The notes below the pieces were generated by a model. The model saw only the letters and a list, made by a program, of their open reading frames with translations, was not told the origin of the DNA and made no database searches. A stretch of 64,000 bases of DNA, taken from NCBI RefSeq assembly GCF_013317235.1, contig NZ_WLCM01000006.1, positions 11,756 through 75,755 on the forward strand, given 5' to 3'. How positions within the stretch are numbered: position 1 is the stretch's first letter; every line of letters begins with the position of its first letter. Source of the DNA: Leisingera sp. ANG59 (GTDB lineage: Bacteria > Pseudomonadota > Alphaproteobacteria > Rhodobacterales > Rhodobacteraceae). This document shows, piece after piece, positions 45,108-53,262 of this stretch. The translations under genes were made by a program, and so were the position numbers.

Positions 45108-45129
45108 GAGTATTTCCGAATCGATGAAG
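45108..45129. repeat. Dispersed intergenic repeat, copy 3
   Basis: GAGTATTT, seven variable bases, GATGAAG, with the same spacing as copies at 4461 and 13546. It ends three bases before the stop codon of the leftward DUF1638 gene. Confidence 0.45.
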
Positions 45130-45132
45130 GGC

Positions 45133-45843
45133 CTATTTGGCCCAACGCGAAATGGTGGTTTCCAGATCACCGTAGCCGGTGTGGCGGTGCTCAAATGCCA
45201 GCCCCATGCGGTCTGCACATTTCTGCGCCTTTTCGACCAGCTTGGGGTCGTTCACCTGCGATTGGTAGACCAGCTTGGTGTAATTGCCGAACACCATGTC
45301 CCGCAGCTCTGGGTTCTTGTCGAGCCCCATGGGGCGCCAGACAAAGGCGTCGAACTGTTTGACCAGGAAATCCGTGAGATAGAAGGCGGTAATTTCACCT
45401 TCTTCGGAATGGCGGGCAAAGGTCTCATTGCCTTCGAAGAAGGAATAGCAATGCGGGCCCGCAACCATCTCCACGCCAAGCTCCGCGCATTTGCGCTCTA
45501 GCGCGCCGCCGGTGCCGCAGTCGGCGTAAACTACATAGATCTTGTCATAGACCGCTGAATGCTTGGCCACGGCGCCATCAACGGCATCGGTGATCTGCTC
45601 CGGGTAGAGGTGAAGCTTGGCGGGCAGGCAGGTGAGGTCGATGTGATCCATGCCGTTTGCGTCCTTGATGGCAAGGATCTCGCGCGCAAGCGCGCCGCAG
45701 GCGATCAGCAGGATACGGCCGGTTTTTTTCTCAGGGGCGGCCAGGCCCTGTTCGGTGAGAGAGTTTTCCTCAAGCGTCCGCCCTGTCGGGGGGCGGAAGG
45801 CAGCCCGCTCTGTTAAGCGGGCTGCGCGTCCTTTGCGTGCCAA
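45133..45843 (-). CDS. DUF1638 protein, 236 aa
   Basis: DUF1638 hallmarks: GRILLIACGALAREILAIK, DLTCLPAKLHLYPEQI, YVVYADCGTGG and a GPHCYSFFEGNE segment with conserved Cys and His. The TTG at 45843 lies one base after the corrinoid gene, so the two form an operon. Biochemical function is not established; constant linkage to corrinoid methyltransferase proteins suggests a role in methyl transfer or cofactor activation, which is inference. Confidence 0.85.
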   Translation of the reverse strand: MARKGRAARLTERAAFRPPTGRTLEENSLTEQGLAAPEKKTGRILLIACGALAREILAIKDANGMDHIDLTCLPAKLHLYPEQITDAVDGAVAKHSAVYDKIYVVYADCGTGGALERKCAELGVEMVAGPHCYSFFEGNETFARHSEEGEITAFYLTDFLVKQFDAFVWRPMGLDKNPELRDMVFGNYTKLVYQSQVNDPKLVEKAQKCADRMGLAFEHRHTGYGDLETTISRWAK

Positions 45844-45844
45844 A

Positions 45845-46543
45845 TCAGGCGCTCATCGAGTTGTGCTTGCGCGCAACGAAGTCCTTGGCCATTTCCACGG
45901 CCACGGCTGCGTCACGGCAATAGCCGTCGGCGCCGATTGCCTTGCCGAACTCTTCGTTCAACGGCGCGCCGCCAACCAGCACGATGTAGTCATCGCGCAG
46001 GCCCTGTTCGACCATGGTGTCGATAACCACCTTCATGTAGGGCATGGTGGTGGTCAGCAGAGCCGACATGCCGAGGATGTCTGGCTTGTGCTCTTCCAGC
46101 GACTCCAGGTAATTCTCGACCGGGTTGTTGATGCCGATGTCGTAAACTTCGAAGCCTGCGCCTTCCATCATCATGGAAACCAGGTTTTTGCCGATGTCGT
46201 GGATGTCGCCCTTGACGGTGCCGATGACCATGGAGCCGACGCGCGGGGCGCCGGTTTCGGCCAACAGCGGCTTCAAGATGGCCATGCCGCCCTTCATCGC
46301 GTTTGCCGCCAGCAGCACCTCGGGAACGAATAGGATGCCATCGCGGAAGTCCGCGCCAACGATAGTCATGCCGCCAACCAGCGCTTTGGTCAGGATGTCG
46401 TAGGGAGCCCAGCCGCGCTCCAGAAGGATGTTCACGCCTTCTTCGATTTCCTCTTTGAGACCATCGTAGAGGTCGTCAAACATTTGCTGAACAAGTTCCT
46501 CGTCATCGAGTTCCGAGAGGATGATGTCTTCTTCGTCCGACAT
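45845..46543 (-). CDS. Corrinoid (B12-binding) methyl-transfer protein, 232 aa
   Basis: An N-terminal cap-like helical domain (residues 1-90) precedes a B12-binding Rossmann domain with the diagnostic GTVKGDIHDIGKNLV (lower-ligand His). A later LVGGAPLNEEFGKAIGADGY completes the fold. Free-standing corrinoid proteins of this kind shuttle methyl groups between separate methyltransferases. In some roseobacters the cobalamin-dependent methionine synthase is split into separate proteins of this type, so this may be its B12 module; partner methyltransferases are not in the window. Confidence 0.9.
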   Translation of the reverse strand: MSDEEDIILSELDDEELVQQMFDDLYDGLKEEIEEGVNILLERGWAPYDILTKALVGGMTIVGADFRDGILFVPEVLLAANAMKGGMAILKPLLAETGAPRVGSMVIGTVKGDIHDIGKNLVSMMMEGAGFEVYDIGINNPVENYLESLEEHKPDILGMSALLTTTMPYMKVVIDTMVEQGLRDDYIVLVGGAPLNEEFGKAIGADGYCRDAAVAVEMAKDFVARKHNSMSA

Positions 46544-46726
46544 GCGCCTAATCCTTGCTGACGGGGGAATCCCCGGTGTTGGCCTATTTCTGAGGCTTTT
46601 GTGACAGAATGCAGTTTGCGAACTGCATTATTTGCGACATTGCCGCGTTTCTAACCGACGTATAGAGACAATTCCGGCGCAAGAATAATGAAGATTCCAC
46701 ATGGAAATCTTCGAAATTGCCCATTT

Positions 46727-46741
46727 GTTCTTTATTTGTTC
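46727..46741 (+). promoter_or_regulatory. LexA box (GTTC-N7-GTTC)
   Basis: GTTC (46727-46730), seven bases, GTTC (46738-46741): the direct-repeat LexA/SOS operator known from alphaproteobacteria. It lies 24 bases before an ATG at 46766, in promoter position for the small damaged open frame there. Confidence 0.6.
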
Positions 46742-46765
46742 TCTTTGGGCGGCTAATTTGCGTCC

Positions 46766-46957
46766 ATGCCGCCGGAAAACACGCCACAAACCATGCGCCG
46801 CAAAACACGCGCGAGCCTCAGCAATGCGGCAGGCCGGTTCGACATGCTGCGGGAGGCCGTGGACTACGGCTGGTTCCAGGAGGTGTCGGAGACGGTGATT
46901 CCCACTGAGGTGCGTCAGGAAACGGCGCGCACTCTGATCACCTACAGTGGCGAAAGA
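46766..46957 (+). pseudogene. Small SOS-box-controlled frame, 3' end lost
   Basis: The frame encodes about 64 residues that look protein-like up to SNAAGRFDMLREAVDYGW and IPTEVRQETARTLITYSGE, a layout resembling the small BPSL0761-like proteins often carried on transposons (low-certainty resemblance). It then runs into a segment that, in another frame, encodes a recombinase end, after which this frame is meaningless. The likeliest reading is a fusion formed by deletion. The LexA box upstream suggests SOS control of the original gene. Confidence 0.4.
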
Positions 46958-47055
46958 GTTTCGCGCACTTCACCTACATGGTTGACCCGACGATGTTGCC
47001 GGTTCTCCAAGCGCATTTTCATCACGTATCAATTGCGATGACCTATGGCGGCTAA
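46921..47055 (+). pseudogene. Tyrosine recombinase C-terminal fragment
   Basis: In the frame ending at the TAA at 47053-47055 the residues read WRKSFAHFTYMVDP, then MLPVLQAHFHHVSIAMTYGG. This matches the Arg-x-x-F box and the HF-HVS-AMT box of tyrosine integrases, ending just where the catalytic Tyr region would follow. No start codon or N-terminal part is present. It marks a former mobile element, now inactive. Confidence 0.5.
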
Positions 47056-47683
47056 GATCCGTTCCAGCCGCGCTGGTTGCCGACCACGCTGATGGTCGCG
47101 TTTTCGGCTGTCGCTTCGATTACTGCGGATGGGGTGGAAATTATCTGCCCAAGCCGTCTTGCCCAGTGGCTCTTTCCGATACCTGGTGGGCCGTCAAGCA
47201 GAATTGGCGGCATCCGCAGGCCAGGCCACCCTTCCCGCAAAGATCGGCGCATCGCGCGCCAGATAATTTCAGTCGCAGGCGCCATCCATGGCATTTCCTG
47301 ATGCAACTCAACGGCAATTTCATCGGCGCGATGACCGTTGGGGATTCCGATCAAGCGTACACCATCCCGTTGGGTTTCGAGCTTTTCCAGATCATCGTAC
47401 TTCAAATGGCTTAGGCCGGAGGCGGCTTTACGGCCATCGAGGATGCACTTAACACGCCGGTTGACTCGGTTTCTGTCCTTGTCACTGAGACGCACGCTGA
47501 AGTGCCGCTCCTGCTGCTTCTCTATTTCCAAGGCGGAAATACCTTCTCCATCGCTCTTAAAAGGTGGAGGTGGCAGTTTCCTTTTTCGTAAGTTTTTAGG
47601 TGCTTAGTAAGACGACTTTCAAGGGCCGGGCGAGTTTCATGGGGGTTAAAGAACCGGGCCTCGATAAAGGGTATTTTGGACAT
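47052..47683 (-). pseudogene. AAA+ ATPase, frameshifted and 3'-truncated
   Basis: From ATG 47683 the frame encodes MSKIPFIEARFFNPHETRP and onward; around the run TTTCCTTTTT (47577-47586) one base is missing, and the gene continues in another frame with KLPPPPFKSDGEG. Walker A is clear (DGPPGIGKSHWARRLG). The protein then stops at GNQRGWNGS, before Walker B, exactly where the recombinase fragment ends on the other strand. So the gene has an intact start, a one-base frameshift and a lost 3' half. The original resembled Lon-like AAA+ ATPases. It began eight bases after the 232-residue gene, as an operon partner. Confidence 0.6.
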
Positions 47684-47691
47684 TGTATTAC

Positions 47692-48390
47692 CTAGGCAAA
47701 AGCTTTTGCGTCCACGCGCCCGGGCTTGGAGTTTGTGCTGGCAAATTCTTGCAGGTCCACGACGGCGGCCCCATTCTTGTGAAGATTGTAGCTACAGGAC
47801 CAATGGTCTTCGACCTCCAAGCGTTCTGTTTCTGTTGCAAATCTCTGAAGAGAAAAATCAAACTGCCTATTCAAGGATGTTAGATTCATCGTTCTCGAAA
47901 GAACGTCTACGTCATGAAGGTCCAACGCGACTTCTGCCAAATCGCGAGTGACAACAATTCCGTTGCCTCTGTCGATGCAGAGGTATGAGCACACTCCTGA
48001 CACAAGGGCATCAAAGGCGTCAAAGGGCGCAGGTGAGTTTTCATCTTCGTGGTTTTGATGGCTGAACTCCTCCAAGTATGACAGGGCCTTGTGTGTCAGC
48101 CGTACTACCAGCATGACTTGGTTGTGAAATTCGAGCTGCCGTGTGACAAAGGTATCAATTTCAACCATACCTACCTGTTTAAGCAAAAGCGCAGATTGGA
48201 AATCGGTTGCTTCGTTGCACTTCAGTTCACAGATCGGACGTAAGAACGGATCGGACAAGTAACGCCGCGTGCGAACGTTGATCGAATTCCGGAGTCTGTC
48301 GTTCCAAAGCGATTCCTCTCGTGCGGTGCTGAGATGCAGTTCGCATTCCAACAAGAATTTCGGTTCAAAACCAGTGGGGTAGTCGATCAC
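47692..48390 (-). CDS. Unknown island protein, 232 aa
   Basis: I do not recognise this protein. It is soluble, with a Leu/Glu-rich helical middle (VEIDTFVTRQLEFHNQVMLVVRLTHKALSYLEEF) and an acidic C-terminal part; five cysteines are spread through it. GTG 48390 has GGAG six bases upstream. Lower GC and rare-codon use set it apart from the chromosome. It is divergent from an XRE regulator and was followed by the AAA+ ATPase, a layout frequent in defence or toxin-antitoxin-like modules; that role is speculative. Confidence 0.55.
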   Translation of the reverse strand: MIDYPTGFEPKFLLECELHLSTAREESLWNDRLRNSINVRTRRYLSDPFLRPICELKCNEATDFQSALLLKQVGMVEIDTFVTRQLEFHNQVMLVVRLTHKALSYLEEFSHQNHEDENSPAPFDAFDALVSGVCSYLCIDRGNGIVVTRDLAEVALDLHDVDVLSRTMNLTSLNRQFDFSLQRFATETERLEVEDHWSCSYNLHKNGAAVVDLQEFASTNSKPGRVDAKAFA

Positions 48391-48411
48391 GTTCGCTCCG
48401 GTTTTGCAAAA

Positions 48412-48443
48412 TATCTAAATTTTAGATAATCTGATTTATAGAT
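48412..48443. promoter_or_regulatory. Twin operator-like palindromes
   Basis: TATCTAAATTTTAGATA (48412-48428) is a perfect palindrome around one base; directly adjacent ATCTGATTTATAGAT (48429-48443) is a second, imperfect one with the same ATCT/AGAT arms. They occupy the 83-base spacer between the divergent unknown gene and the XRE regulator, the expected place for XRE autoregulation of both. Confidence 0.6.
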
Positions 48444-48473
48444 CATTGTGCCGCTGAGCAAGGCGAAGCGGCA

Positions 48474-48731
48474 ATGAGCAACACGATTCACAGCAAAGGT
48501 CAGCAGGTTCTCTGCCAAGTCTTGGTCGATGCCAGAAAGGCGGCTGGCCTGTCGCAGGTGGAACTTGCGAAAAAGCTAAATTGCCAGCAATCCATGGTTG
48601 CGAGGATTGAAAGCGAACAGCGCAGGATTGATGTCGTTGAATTGATCGTTATCGCGCGTGCGATTGGGGCGGAGCTGCATGATCTTCTGGCCAATGTCGA
48701 GGCCTCGGTGCCCATAAGTCACCACTTGTGA
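48474..48731 (+). CDS. XRE-family helix-turn-helix regulator, 85 aa
   Basis: A single HTH_3 domain: LVDARKAAGLSQVELAKKLNCQQSMVARIESEQRRIDVVELIVIARAIG. Its short length is normal for phage- or module-type repressors. Divergent from the 232-residue gene, with twin palindromes between them that are its likely binding sites. Confidence 0.85.
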   Translation: MSNTIHSKGQQVLCQVLVDARKAAGLSQVELAKKLNCQQSMVARIESEQRRIDVVELIVIARAIGAELHDLLANVEASVPISHHL

Positions 48732-49002
48732 CCGCAGAAAATTCGCATGCTGTGCTAATAGCGGAGCAGCGCTGACACTCCTTCAGAAATTGACTTCTGT
48801 CTTCCAGGTTCCGGGCCGACAATTTGTAAAAGACCGCTCAGGCACTTTTCCGCTGTTACCATAGTGAGCACTGATAGCTGCTTGTACCTTCTATTGAGCC
48901 ACATGCCGAAGGGTATCACCCAAGACCCGCGCCATCATCGACAGAATCCGGCTGCCGCGGGCAATCTGCTTCTCAACGAAACATGCAGATGTGGTGACCT
49001 CC
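48732..49002. other. Spacer between decayed island and aromatic island
   Basis: No convincing gene lies here. The last 100 bases are coding-like in composition on the minus strand (a closing fragment with ARGSRILSMMARVLGD) but no start or family is visible. The catB promoter must lie in or before this stretch. GTATCA, half of the palindromes found at 60633 and 60684, occurs once near 48913. Confidence 0.4.
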
Positions 49003-50151
49003 GTGACAAAGATCGACCAGATCGAGACGATGATCCTCGATATCCCCACGATCCGCGGCCACGTGCTGTCCATGGCGACGATGCGGGTGCAAACGGCTGT
49101 TCTGGTCCGGATCTCGTTCTCTGACGGCTCCGAGGGTATTGGCGAGGGCACCACCATCGGCGGGCTGAGCTATGGCGTTGAAAGCCCTGAGGGCATCCAG
49201 TCTGCGATCGACACCTATATCGCACCGGCGCTGCTGGGCTGTGACGCGGACAACGTGAACGCGGCAATCCAGCGGATCGACAAGGTGGTAAAGGGCAACC
49301 GGATCGCCAAGACGGCCGTGGAAATCGCGCTGTGGGACGGGCTTGGCAAGCGCCTTGGCGTGCCGGTCTCGCAGCTGTTCGGCGGGGCCGTGCATGCCAA
49401 GCTGCCGGTTGCCTGGACCCTGGCTTCCGGCAATTCCGAGACCGATATCGCGGAAGCCCAGGAGATGATCGAGGCGCGCCGCCACAACATCTTCAAGCTG
49501 AAGATCGGCAAACGCACCGTGCGGGAAGACGTGGCCCATGTGGCCCGGATCAAGAAAGCCGTCGGCGATGCCGCCAGCATCCGCGTCGATGTGAACACCG
49601 CATGGTCGCTGCAGGATGCGCGCTGGGGGCTGAAGGGGCTGCAGGAGGCGGGCTGCGAGCTGGTCGAGCAGCCGGTGCCGGCCCGCTGTCGCCGCGCCAT
49701 GGCGGAGCTGACCCGCGGCTACGAGATCGCGGTAATGGCTGACGAGGCGCTGAACGGGCCGGAGGATGCCCTGGCGGTTGCCGATGCCCATGCTGCGGAT
49801 GTTTTCGCCGTCAAGGTGGCGCAGTCCGGCGGGCTGAAGCGGGCCTCGGAAGTGATTGCCATCGCTGAGGCGGCCGGCCGCGGCCTTTATGGCGGCACGA
49901 TGCTGGAAACCGGGCTGGGGACCGCTGCGGCGCTGCAGCTGTTTTCCACCGTCGAGACCCTGCATTGGGGCACCGAGTTCTTTGGCCCGCTGCTGCTGAC
50001 CGGGGAGATCCTGGCCGAGCCGATCACCTATCGCGACTTCTGCGTCGAGATCCCGCGCGGCCCTGGCATCGGCGTGGCGCTGGACCCCGACAAGATCGCA
50101 TTTTTCCGCCGGGACGGCGGCCGGACCATGAGAGCCGCCGCCGGGCAATAG
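49003..50151 (+). CDS. catB: Muconate cycloisomerase, 382 aa
   Basis: Enolase-superfamily muconate lactonising enzyme. With this start the catalytic residues are Lys165/Lys167 (KLKIGK), Asp196, Glu222, Asp247 and Lys271, two less than the classic Lys169, Asp198, Glu224, Asp249, Lys273 of Pseudomonas MLE, so the alignment is essentially gap-free. [15 protein letters not shown] and [12 protein letters not shown] are typical of CatB. It converts cis,cis-muconate to muconolactone. The GTG at 49003 gives the expected N-terminus; a GTG at 48991 is possible, and neither has a clear ribosome binding site. benA follows after 68 bases. Confidence 0.9.
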   Translation: MTKIDQIETMILDIPTIRGHVLSMATMRVQTAVLVRISFSDGSEGIGEGTTIGGLSYGVESPEGIQSAIDTYIAPALLGCDADNVNAAIQRIDKVVKGNRIAKTAVEIALWDGLGKRLGVPVSQLFGGAVHAKLPVAWTLASGNSETDIAEAQEMIEARRHNIFKLKIGKRTVREDVAHVARIKKAVGDAASIRVDVNTAWSLQDARWGLKGLQEAGCELVEQPVPARCRRAMAELTRGYEIAVMADEALNGPEDALAVADAHAADVFAVKVAQSGGLKRASEVIAIAEAAGRGLYGGTMLETGLGTAAALQLFSTVETLHWGTEFFGPLLLTGEILAEPITYRDFCVEIPRGPGIGVALDPDKIAFFRRDGGRTMRAAAGQ

Positions 50152-50219
50152 CCCGCGGCACGACATCAAAGCCAGCCTGGCGCCTGACCGGCGCAGGGCT
50201 GTCAGGAGGAGGACGACTG

Positions 50220-51608
50220 ATGTTCACGCAATCCAATCTCGACGCATTCGAGGCCCGTCTCAACGGGGCGATCCAGGATGATCCCGAAAACGGCGTGTTC
50301 CGCTGCCGGAGGGACATCTTCACCGACGAAGAGCTGTTCGAGCTTGAAATCAAGCATATCTTCGAGGGCAACTGGATCTACATGGCGCATGAAAGCCAGA
50401 TCCCGGAGCCGGGAGACTATTTCACCCTGACGATGGGCCGCACACCGGTGGTCATCACCCGCGACAAGGAGGGCGAACTGCACGCGCTGGTCAACGCCTG
50501 TTCGCACCGCGGCGCGCAGCTGTGCCGGTTCAAGCGCCGCAACCAGAAGACCTTTACCTGCCCGTTCCACGGCTGGACCTTCTCGAACACCGGCAAACTT
50601 CTGAAGGTCAAGGACCCGAAGGGCGCAGGCTACCCCGAGCAGTTCAACAAGGACGGCAGCCACGATCTGACCAAGGTTGCCCGCTTCGAGAACTATCGCG
50701 GTTTCCTGTTCGGCTCGCTGAATGCGGATGTGCAGCCGCTGGAGCAGTATCTCGGCGAGGCGCGGAAGATGATCGACATCATGGTCGATCAGGCTGACGA
50801 AGGGCTGGAGGTGCTGCGCGGCTCCTCGACCTATACCTACGACGGCAACTGGAAGCTGCAGGCCGAGAACGGCGCGGATGGCTACCACGTATCGGCTGTC
50901 CATTGGAACTACGTCGCGACCACGGCGCACCGCACTGACGATGGCAAGGAGGACCAGATCAAGGCGACCGATGCCTCGAAATGGGCCAAGCAGCGCGGCG
51001 GCTTCCACGCCTACGGCAACGGCCACATCCTGCTGTGGACGGAATGGGCCGATCCGACCAACCGTCCGAACTATCCGCGGCTGGCGGAATGGACCGAAAA
51101 ATACGGGAAGACCAAGGCGGAATGGATGGTGGGCGTTCTGCGCAACCTCTGCCTGTACCCGAACGTCTTCCTGATGGATCAGTTCAGCAGCCAGATCCGC
51201 GTGTTCCGTCCGGTCAGCGTGAACGAGACAGAGGTGACGATCTATTGCATCGCCCCCAAGGGCGAGAGCCAGGAGGCCCGCAGCCGGCGCATCCGCCAGT
51301 ACGAGGACTTCTTCAACGCCTCCGGCATGGCAACGCCGGATGACACCGAGGAATTCCGGGCCACGCAGCGCGGCTATGCCGGGGCGGCCCATGCCCAGTG
51401 GAACGACCTGACCCGCGGCGCGACCCAATGGATCGAAGGCCCCGACGAGGACGCCAAGGCGCTCGGCATCAACCCTGTTCTCTCGGGTGCCCGCACCGAA
51501 GACGAGGGGCTCTTCGTCATCCAGCACAGCAACTGGTCCGAGCGCATGGGCGAAGCCATCGCCAAGGAACGCGCCACGGCGCCTGAGGCCCGCACTGCGG
51601 CCGAGTGA
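50220..51608 (+). CDS. benA: Benzoate 1,2-dioxygenase large subunit, 462 aa
   Basis: Ring-hydroxylating oxygenase alpha subunit. Rieske ligands are Cys94, His96, Cys114, His117 (CSHRGAQL and CPFHGW). The mononuclear iron site has Asp220, His223 and His228 ([13 protein letters not shown]). Extended stretches such as YIFEGNW-like [17 protein letters not shown] and [19 protein letters not shown] fit BenA-type enzymes of the benzoate/toluate/anthranilate group. It forms cis-dihydrodiol carboxylate with BenB and BenC. AGGAGGAGGAC precedes the ATG at 50220. Confidence 0.93.
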   Translation: MFTQSNLDAFEARLNGAIQDDPENGVFRCRRDIFTDEELFELEIKHIFEGNWIYMAHESQIPEPGDYFTLTMGRTPVVITRDKEGELHALVNACSHRGAQLCRFKRRNQKTFTCPFHGWTFSNTGKLLKVKDPKGAGYPEQFNKDGSHDLTKVARFENYRGFLFGSLNADVQPLEQYLGEARKMIDIMVDQADEGLEVLRGSSTYTYDGNWKLQAENGADGYHVSAVHWNYVATTAHRTDDGKEDQIKATDASKWAKQRGGFHAYGNGHILLWTEWADPTNRPNYPRLAEWTEKYGKTKAEWMVGVLRNLCLYPNVFLMDQFSSQIRVFRPVSVNETEVTIYCIAPKGESQEARSRRIRQYEDFFNASGMATPDDTEEFRATQRGYAGAAHAQWNDLTRGATQWIEGPDEDAKALGINPVLSGARTEDEGLFVIQHSNWSERMGEAIAKERATAPEARTAAE

Positions 51609-51620
51609 GGAGGAGAAGAC

Positions 51621-52166
51621 ATGACCACCGAAACGCTTGAACGCACCACCGGAACCACCGCCGCCGCTACCGGCCCGGCGATGGATTACGAAACCATCCA
51701 GGCCTTTCTCTTTGCCGAGGCCCGTGCGCTGGATGACCGGGACTGGGACACCTGGCTGACGTTCTATCACGCAGACTGCCCGTTCTGGATGCCGGCCTGG
51801 GATGACTACGACACGCTGACGGAAGATCCGCAGAACGAGATGTCGCTGATGTACTACCCCAACAAGCAGGGCATCGAGGACCGCGTGTTCCGCATCAAGA
51901 CCGACCGCTCGTCGGCGACCTCGCTGCCGGAACCGCGCACCTGCCACTACCTGTCGGGGATCGAGGTGCTGAGCCGCGAGGGCACGCAGATCAAGCTGCG
52001 CTTCAACTGGCACACGCTGAGCTTCCGCTACGGCAAGACCGACCAGCACTGGGGCACGTCCTTCTACACGATCGACGCCAGCGGCGCGAGACCGCTGATC
52101 ACCGACAAGAAGGTGGTTCTGAAGAACGATCACATCCACCACGTGATCGACGTCTACCACATCTGA
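51621..52166 (+). CDS. benB: Benzoate 1,2-dioxygenase small subunit, 181 aa
   Basis: Ring-hydroxylating beta subunit with the cystatin-like fold: AFLFAEARALDDRDWDTWLTFYHADCPFWMPAWDDYDTLTEDPQNEMSL region and TCHYLSGIEVL. It has no redox centre and supports the alpha-subunit hexamer. It begins 12 bases after benA with GGAGGAG upstream. Confidence 0.93.
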   Translation: MTTETLERTTGTTAAATGPAMDYETIQAFLFAEARALDDRDWDTWLTFYHADCPFWMPAWDDYDTLTEDPQNEMSLMYYPNKQGIEDRVFRIKTDRSSATSLPEPRTCHYLSGIEVLSREGTQIKLRFNWHTLSFRYGKTDQHWGTSFYTIDASGARPLITDKKVVLKNDHIHHVIDVYHI

Positions 52167-52239
52167 TCCGGGCCATTCCGGGAGCCCAAAGACCTCCGCG
52201 CATCCACGGCAGGGTGCGCGGCCAAGGGAGGAGCATGCC

Positions 52240-53262
52240 ATGACGAGCTACAACGTTGCCCTGAATTTCGAGGATGGCGTCACCCGCGTCATCCAGTGCG
52301 ATGACGACGAGAAGGTGACCGACGCGGCCTTCCGCCAGAAGATCAACCTGCCGATGGATTGCCGCGACGGCGTCTGCGGCACCTGCAAGTGCTTCGTTGA
52401 GAAGGGCGAGTACGATCTGGAATTCTACATGGACGAGTCCATGAGCGACGAGGAGGCGGAACAGGGCTACGCGCTGACCTGCCAGATGACGCCGGAAAGC
52501 GACTGCGTGGTGCGCGTCCCGGTGCCCTCCGCCGCCTGCAAGACCGCGCCGGAGGCCGTCGAGGGCGAGGTGCTGGGGGTGGACACCCTGTCGGAGACCT
52601 CCTTCGGGCTGCGAGTGAAACTGGCCAAACCGGTCGGCTTTCTGCCCGGCCAATACGTGAACGTCACAGTTCCGGGCACCGGCAAGCACCGTTCCTATTC
52701 CTTCTCCTCTGCACCCGGTGCCGGGGAGGCCACCTTCCTGATCCGCAATCTGCCCGGGGGCGTGATGAGCAGCTATCTGGGCGAGCGGGCCAAGGCCGGC
52801 GACAGCGTCACGCTGACCGGGCCGATGGGCGCGTTTTACCTGCGCCCGATCGAGCGCGCGCAGCTGTGGCTGGCCGGCGGCACCGGCCTCGCGCCGTTCC
52901 TGTCGATGCTGGAGCAGGCGGCGGAGCAGGGGACGGATCATCCCATCGTGCTGTACTACGCGGTGACCCGCGCTGCCGATCTGGTGGAGCTGGACCGCGT
53001 GCAGGACCTGGCCGAGAAGATCGGCAATGTCACCGTCATTACCATTCTGGCCGCCGAGGAAGACGCGCATGAGCGCAAGGGCTTTGTCACCGATCATCTC
53101 ACTGCCGGCGATCTGAACGGCGGCGATTGCGATGTGTATCTCTGCGGCCCGCCGCCGATGGTCGATGCGGTGCGGGGTCACTTCGGCAAGCTGGGGGTCG
53201 AGCCTGCGAATTTCTACTTTGAGAAGTTCAACCCGACCGAAGCAGAGGCGGAAGCCGCATGA
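52240..53262 (+). CDS. benC: Benzoate 1,2-dioxygenase electron-transfer component, 340 aa
   Basis: An N-terminal plant-type 2Fe-2S ferredoxin domain with Cys41, Cys46, Cys49 and Cys81 (CRDGVCGTCK) is fused to an FAD domain (HRSYSFSSAPG) and an NAD domain (LAGGTGLAPFLSML, YLCGPPPMVDAV). It moves electrons from NADH to the BenA Rieske centre. Length matches BenC. The stop overlaps the benD start. Confidence 0.93.
   Translation: MTSYNVALNFEDGVTRVIQCDDDEKVTDAAFRQKINLPMDCRDGVCGTCKCFVEKGEYDLEFYMDESMSDEEAEQGYALTCQMTPESDCVVRVPVPSAACKTAPEAVEGEVLGVDTLSETSFGLRVKLAKPVGFLPGQYVNVTVPGTGKHRSYSFSSAPGAGEATFLIRNLPGGVMSSYLGERAKAGDSVTLTGPMGAFYLRPIERAQLWLAGGTGLAPFLSMLEQAAEQGTDHPIVLYYAVTRAADLVELDRVQDLAEKIGNVTVITILAAEEDAHERKGFVTDHLTAGDLNGGDCDVYLCGPPPMVDAVRGHFGKLGVEPANFYFEKFNPTEAEAEAA

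Noticed and set aside
50202-52241. Leftward open frame of about 680 codons across benAB
   Set aside because: Antisense shadow of benA and benB, which have complete family motifs.
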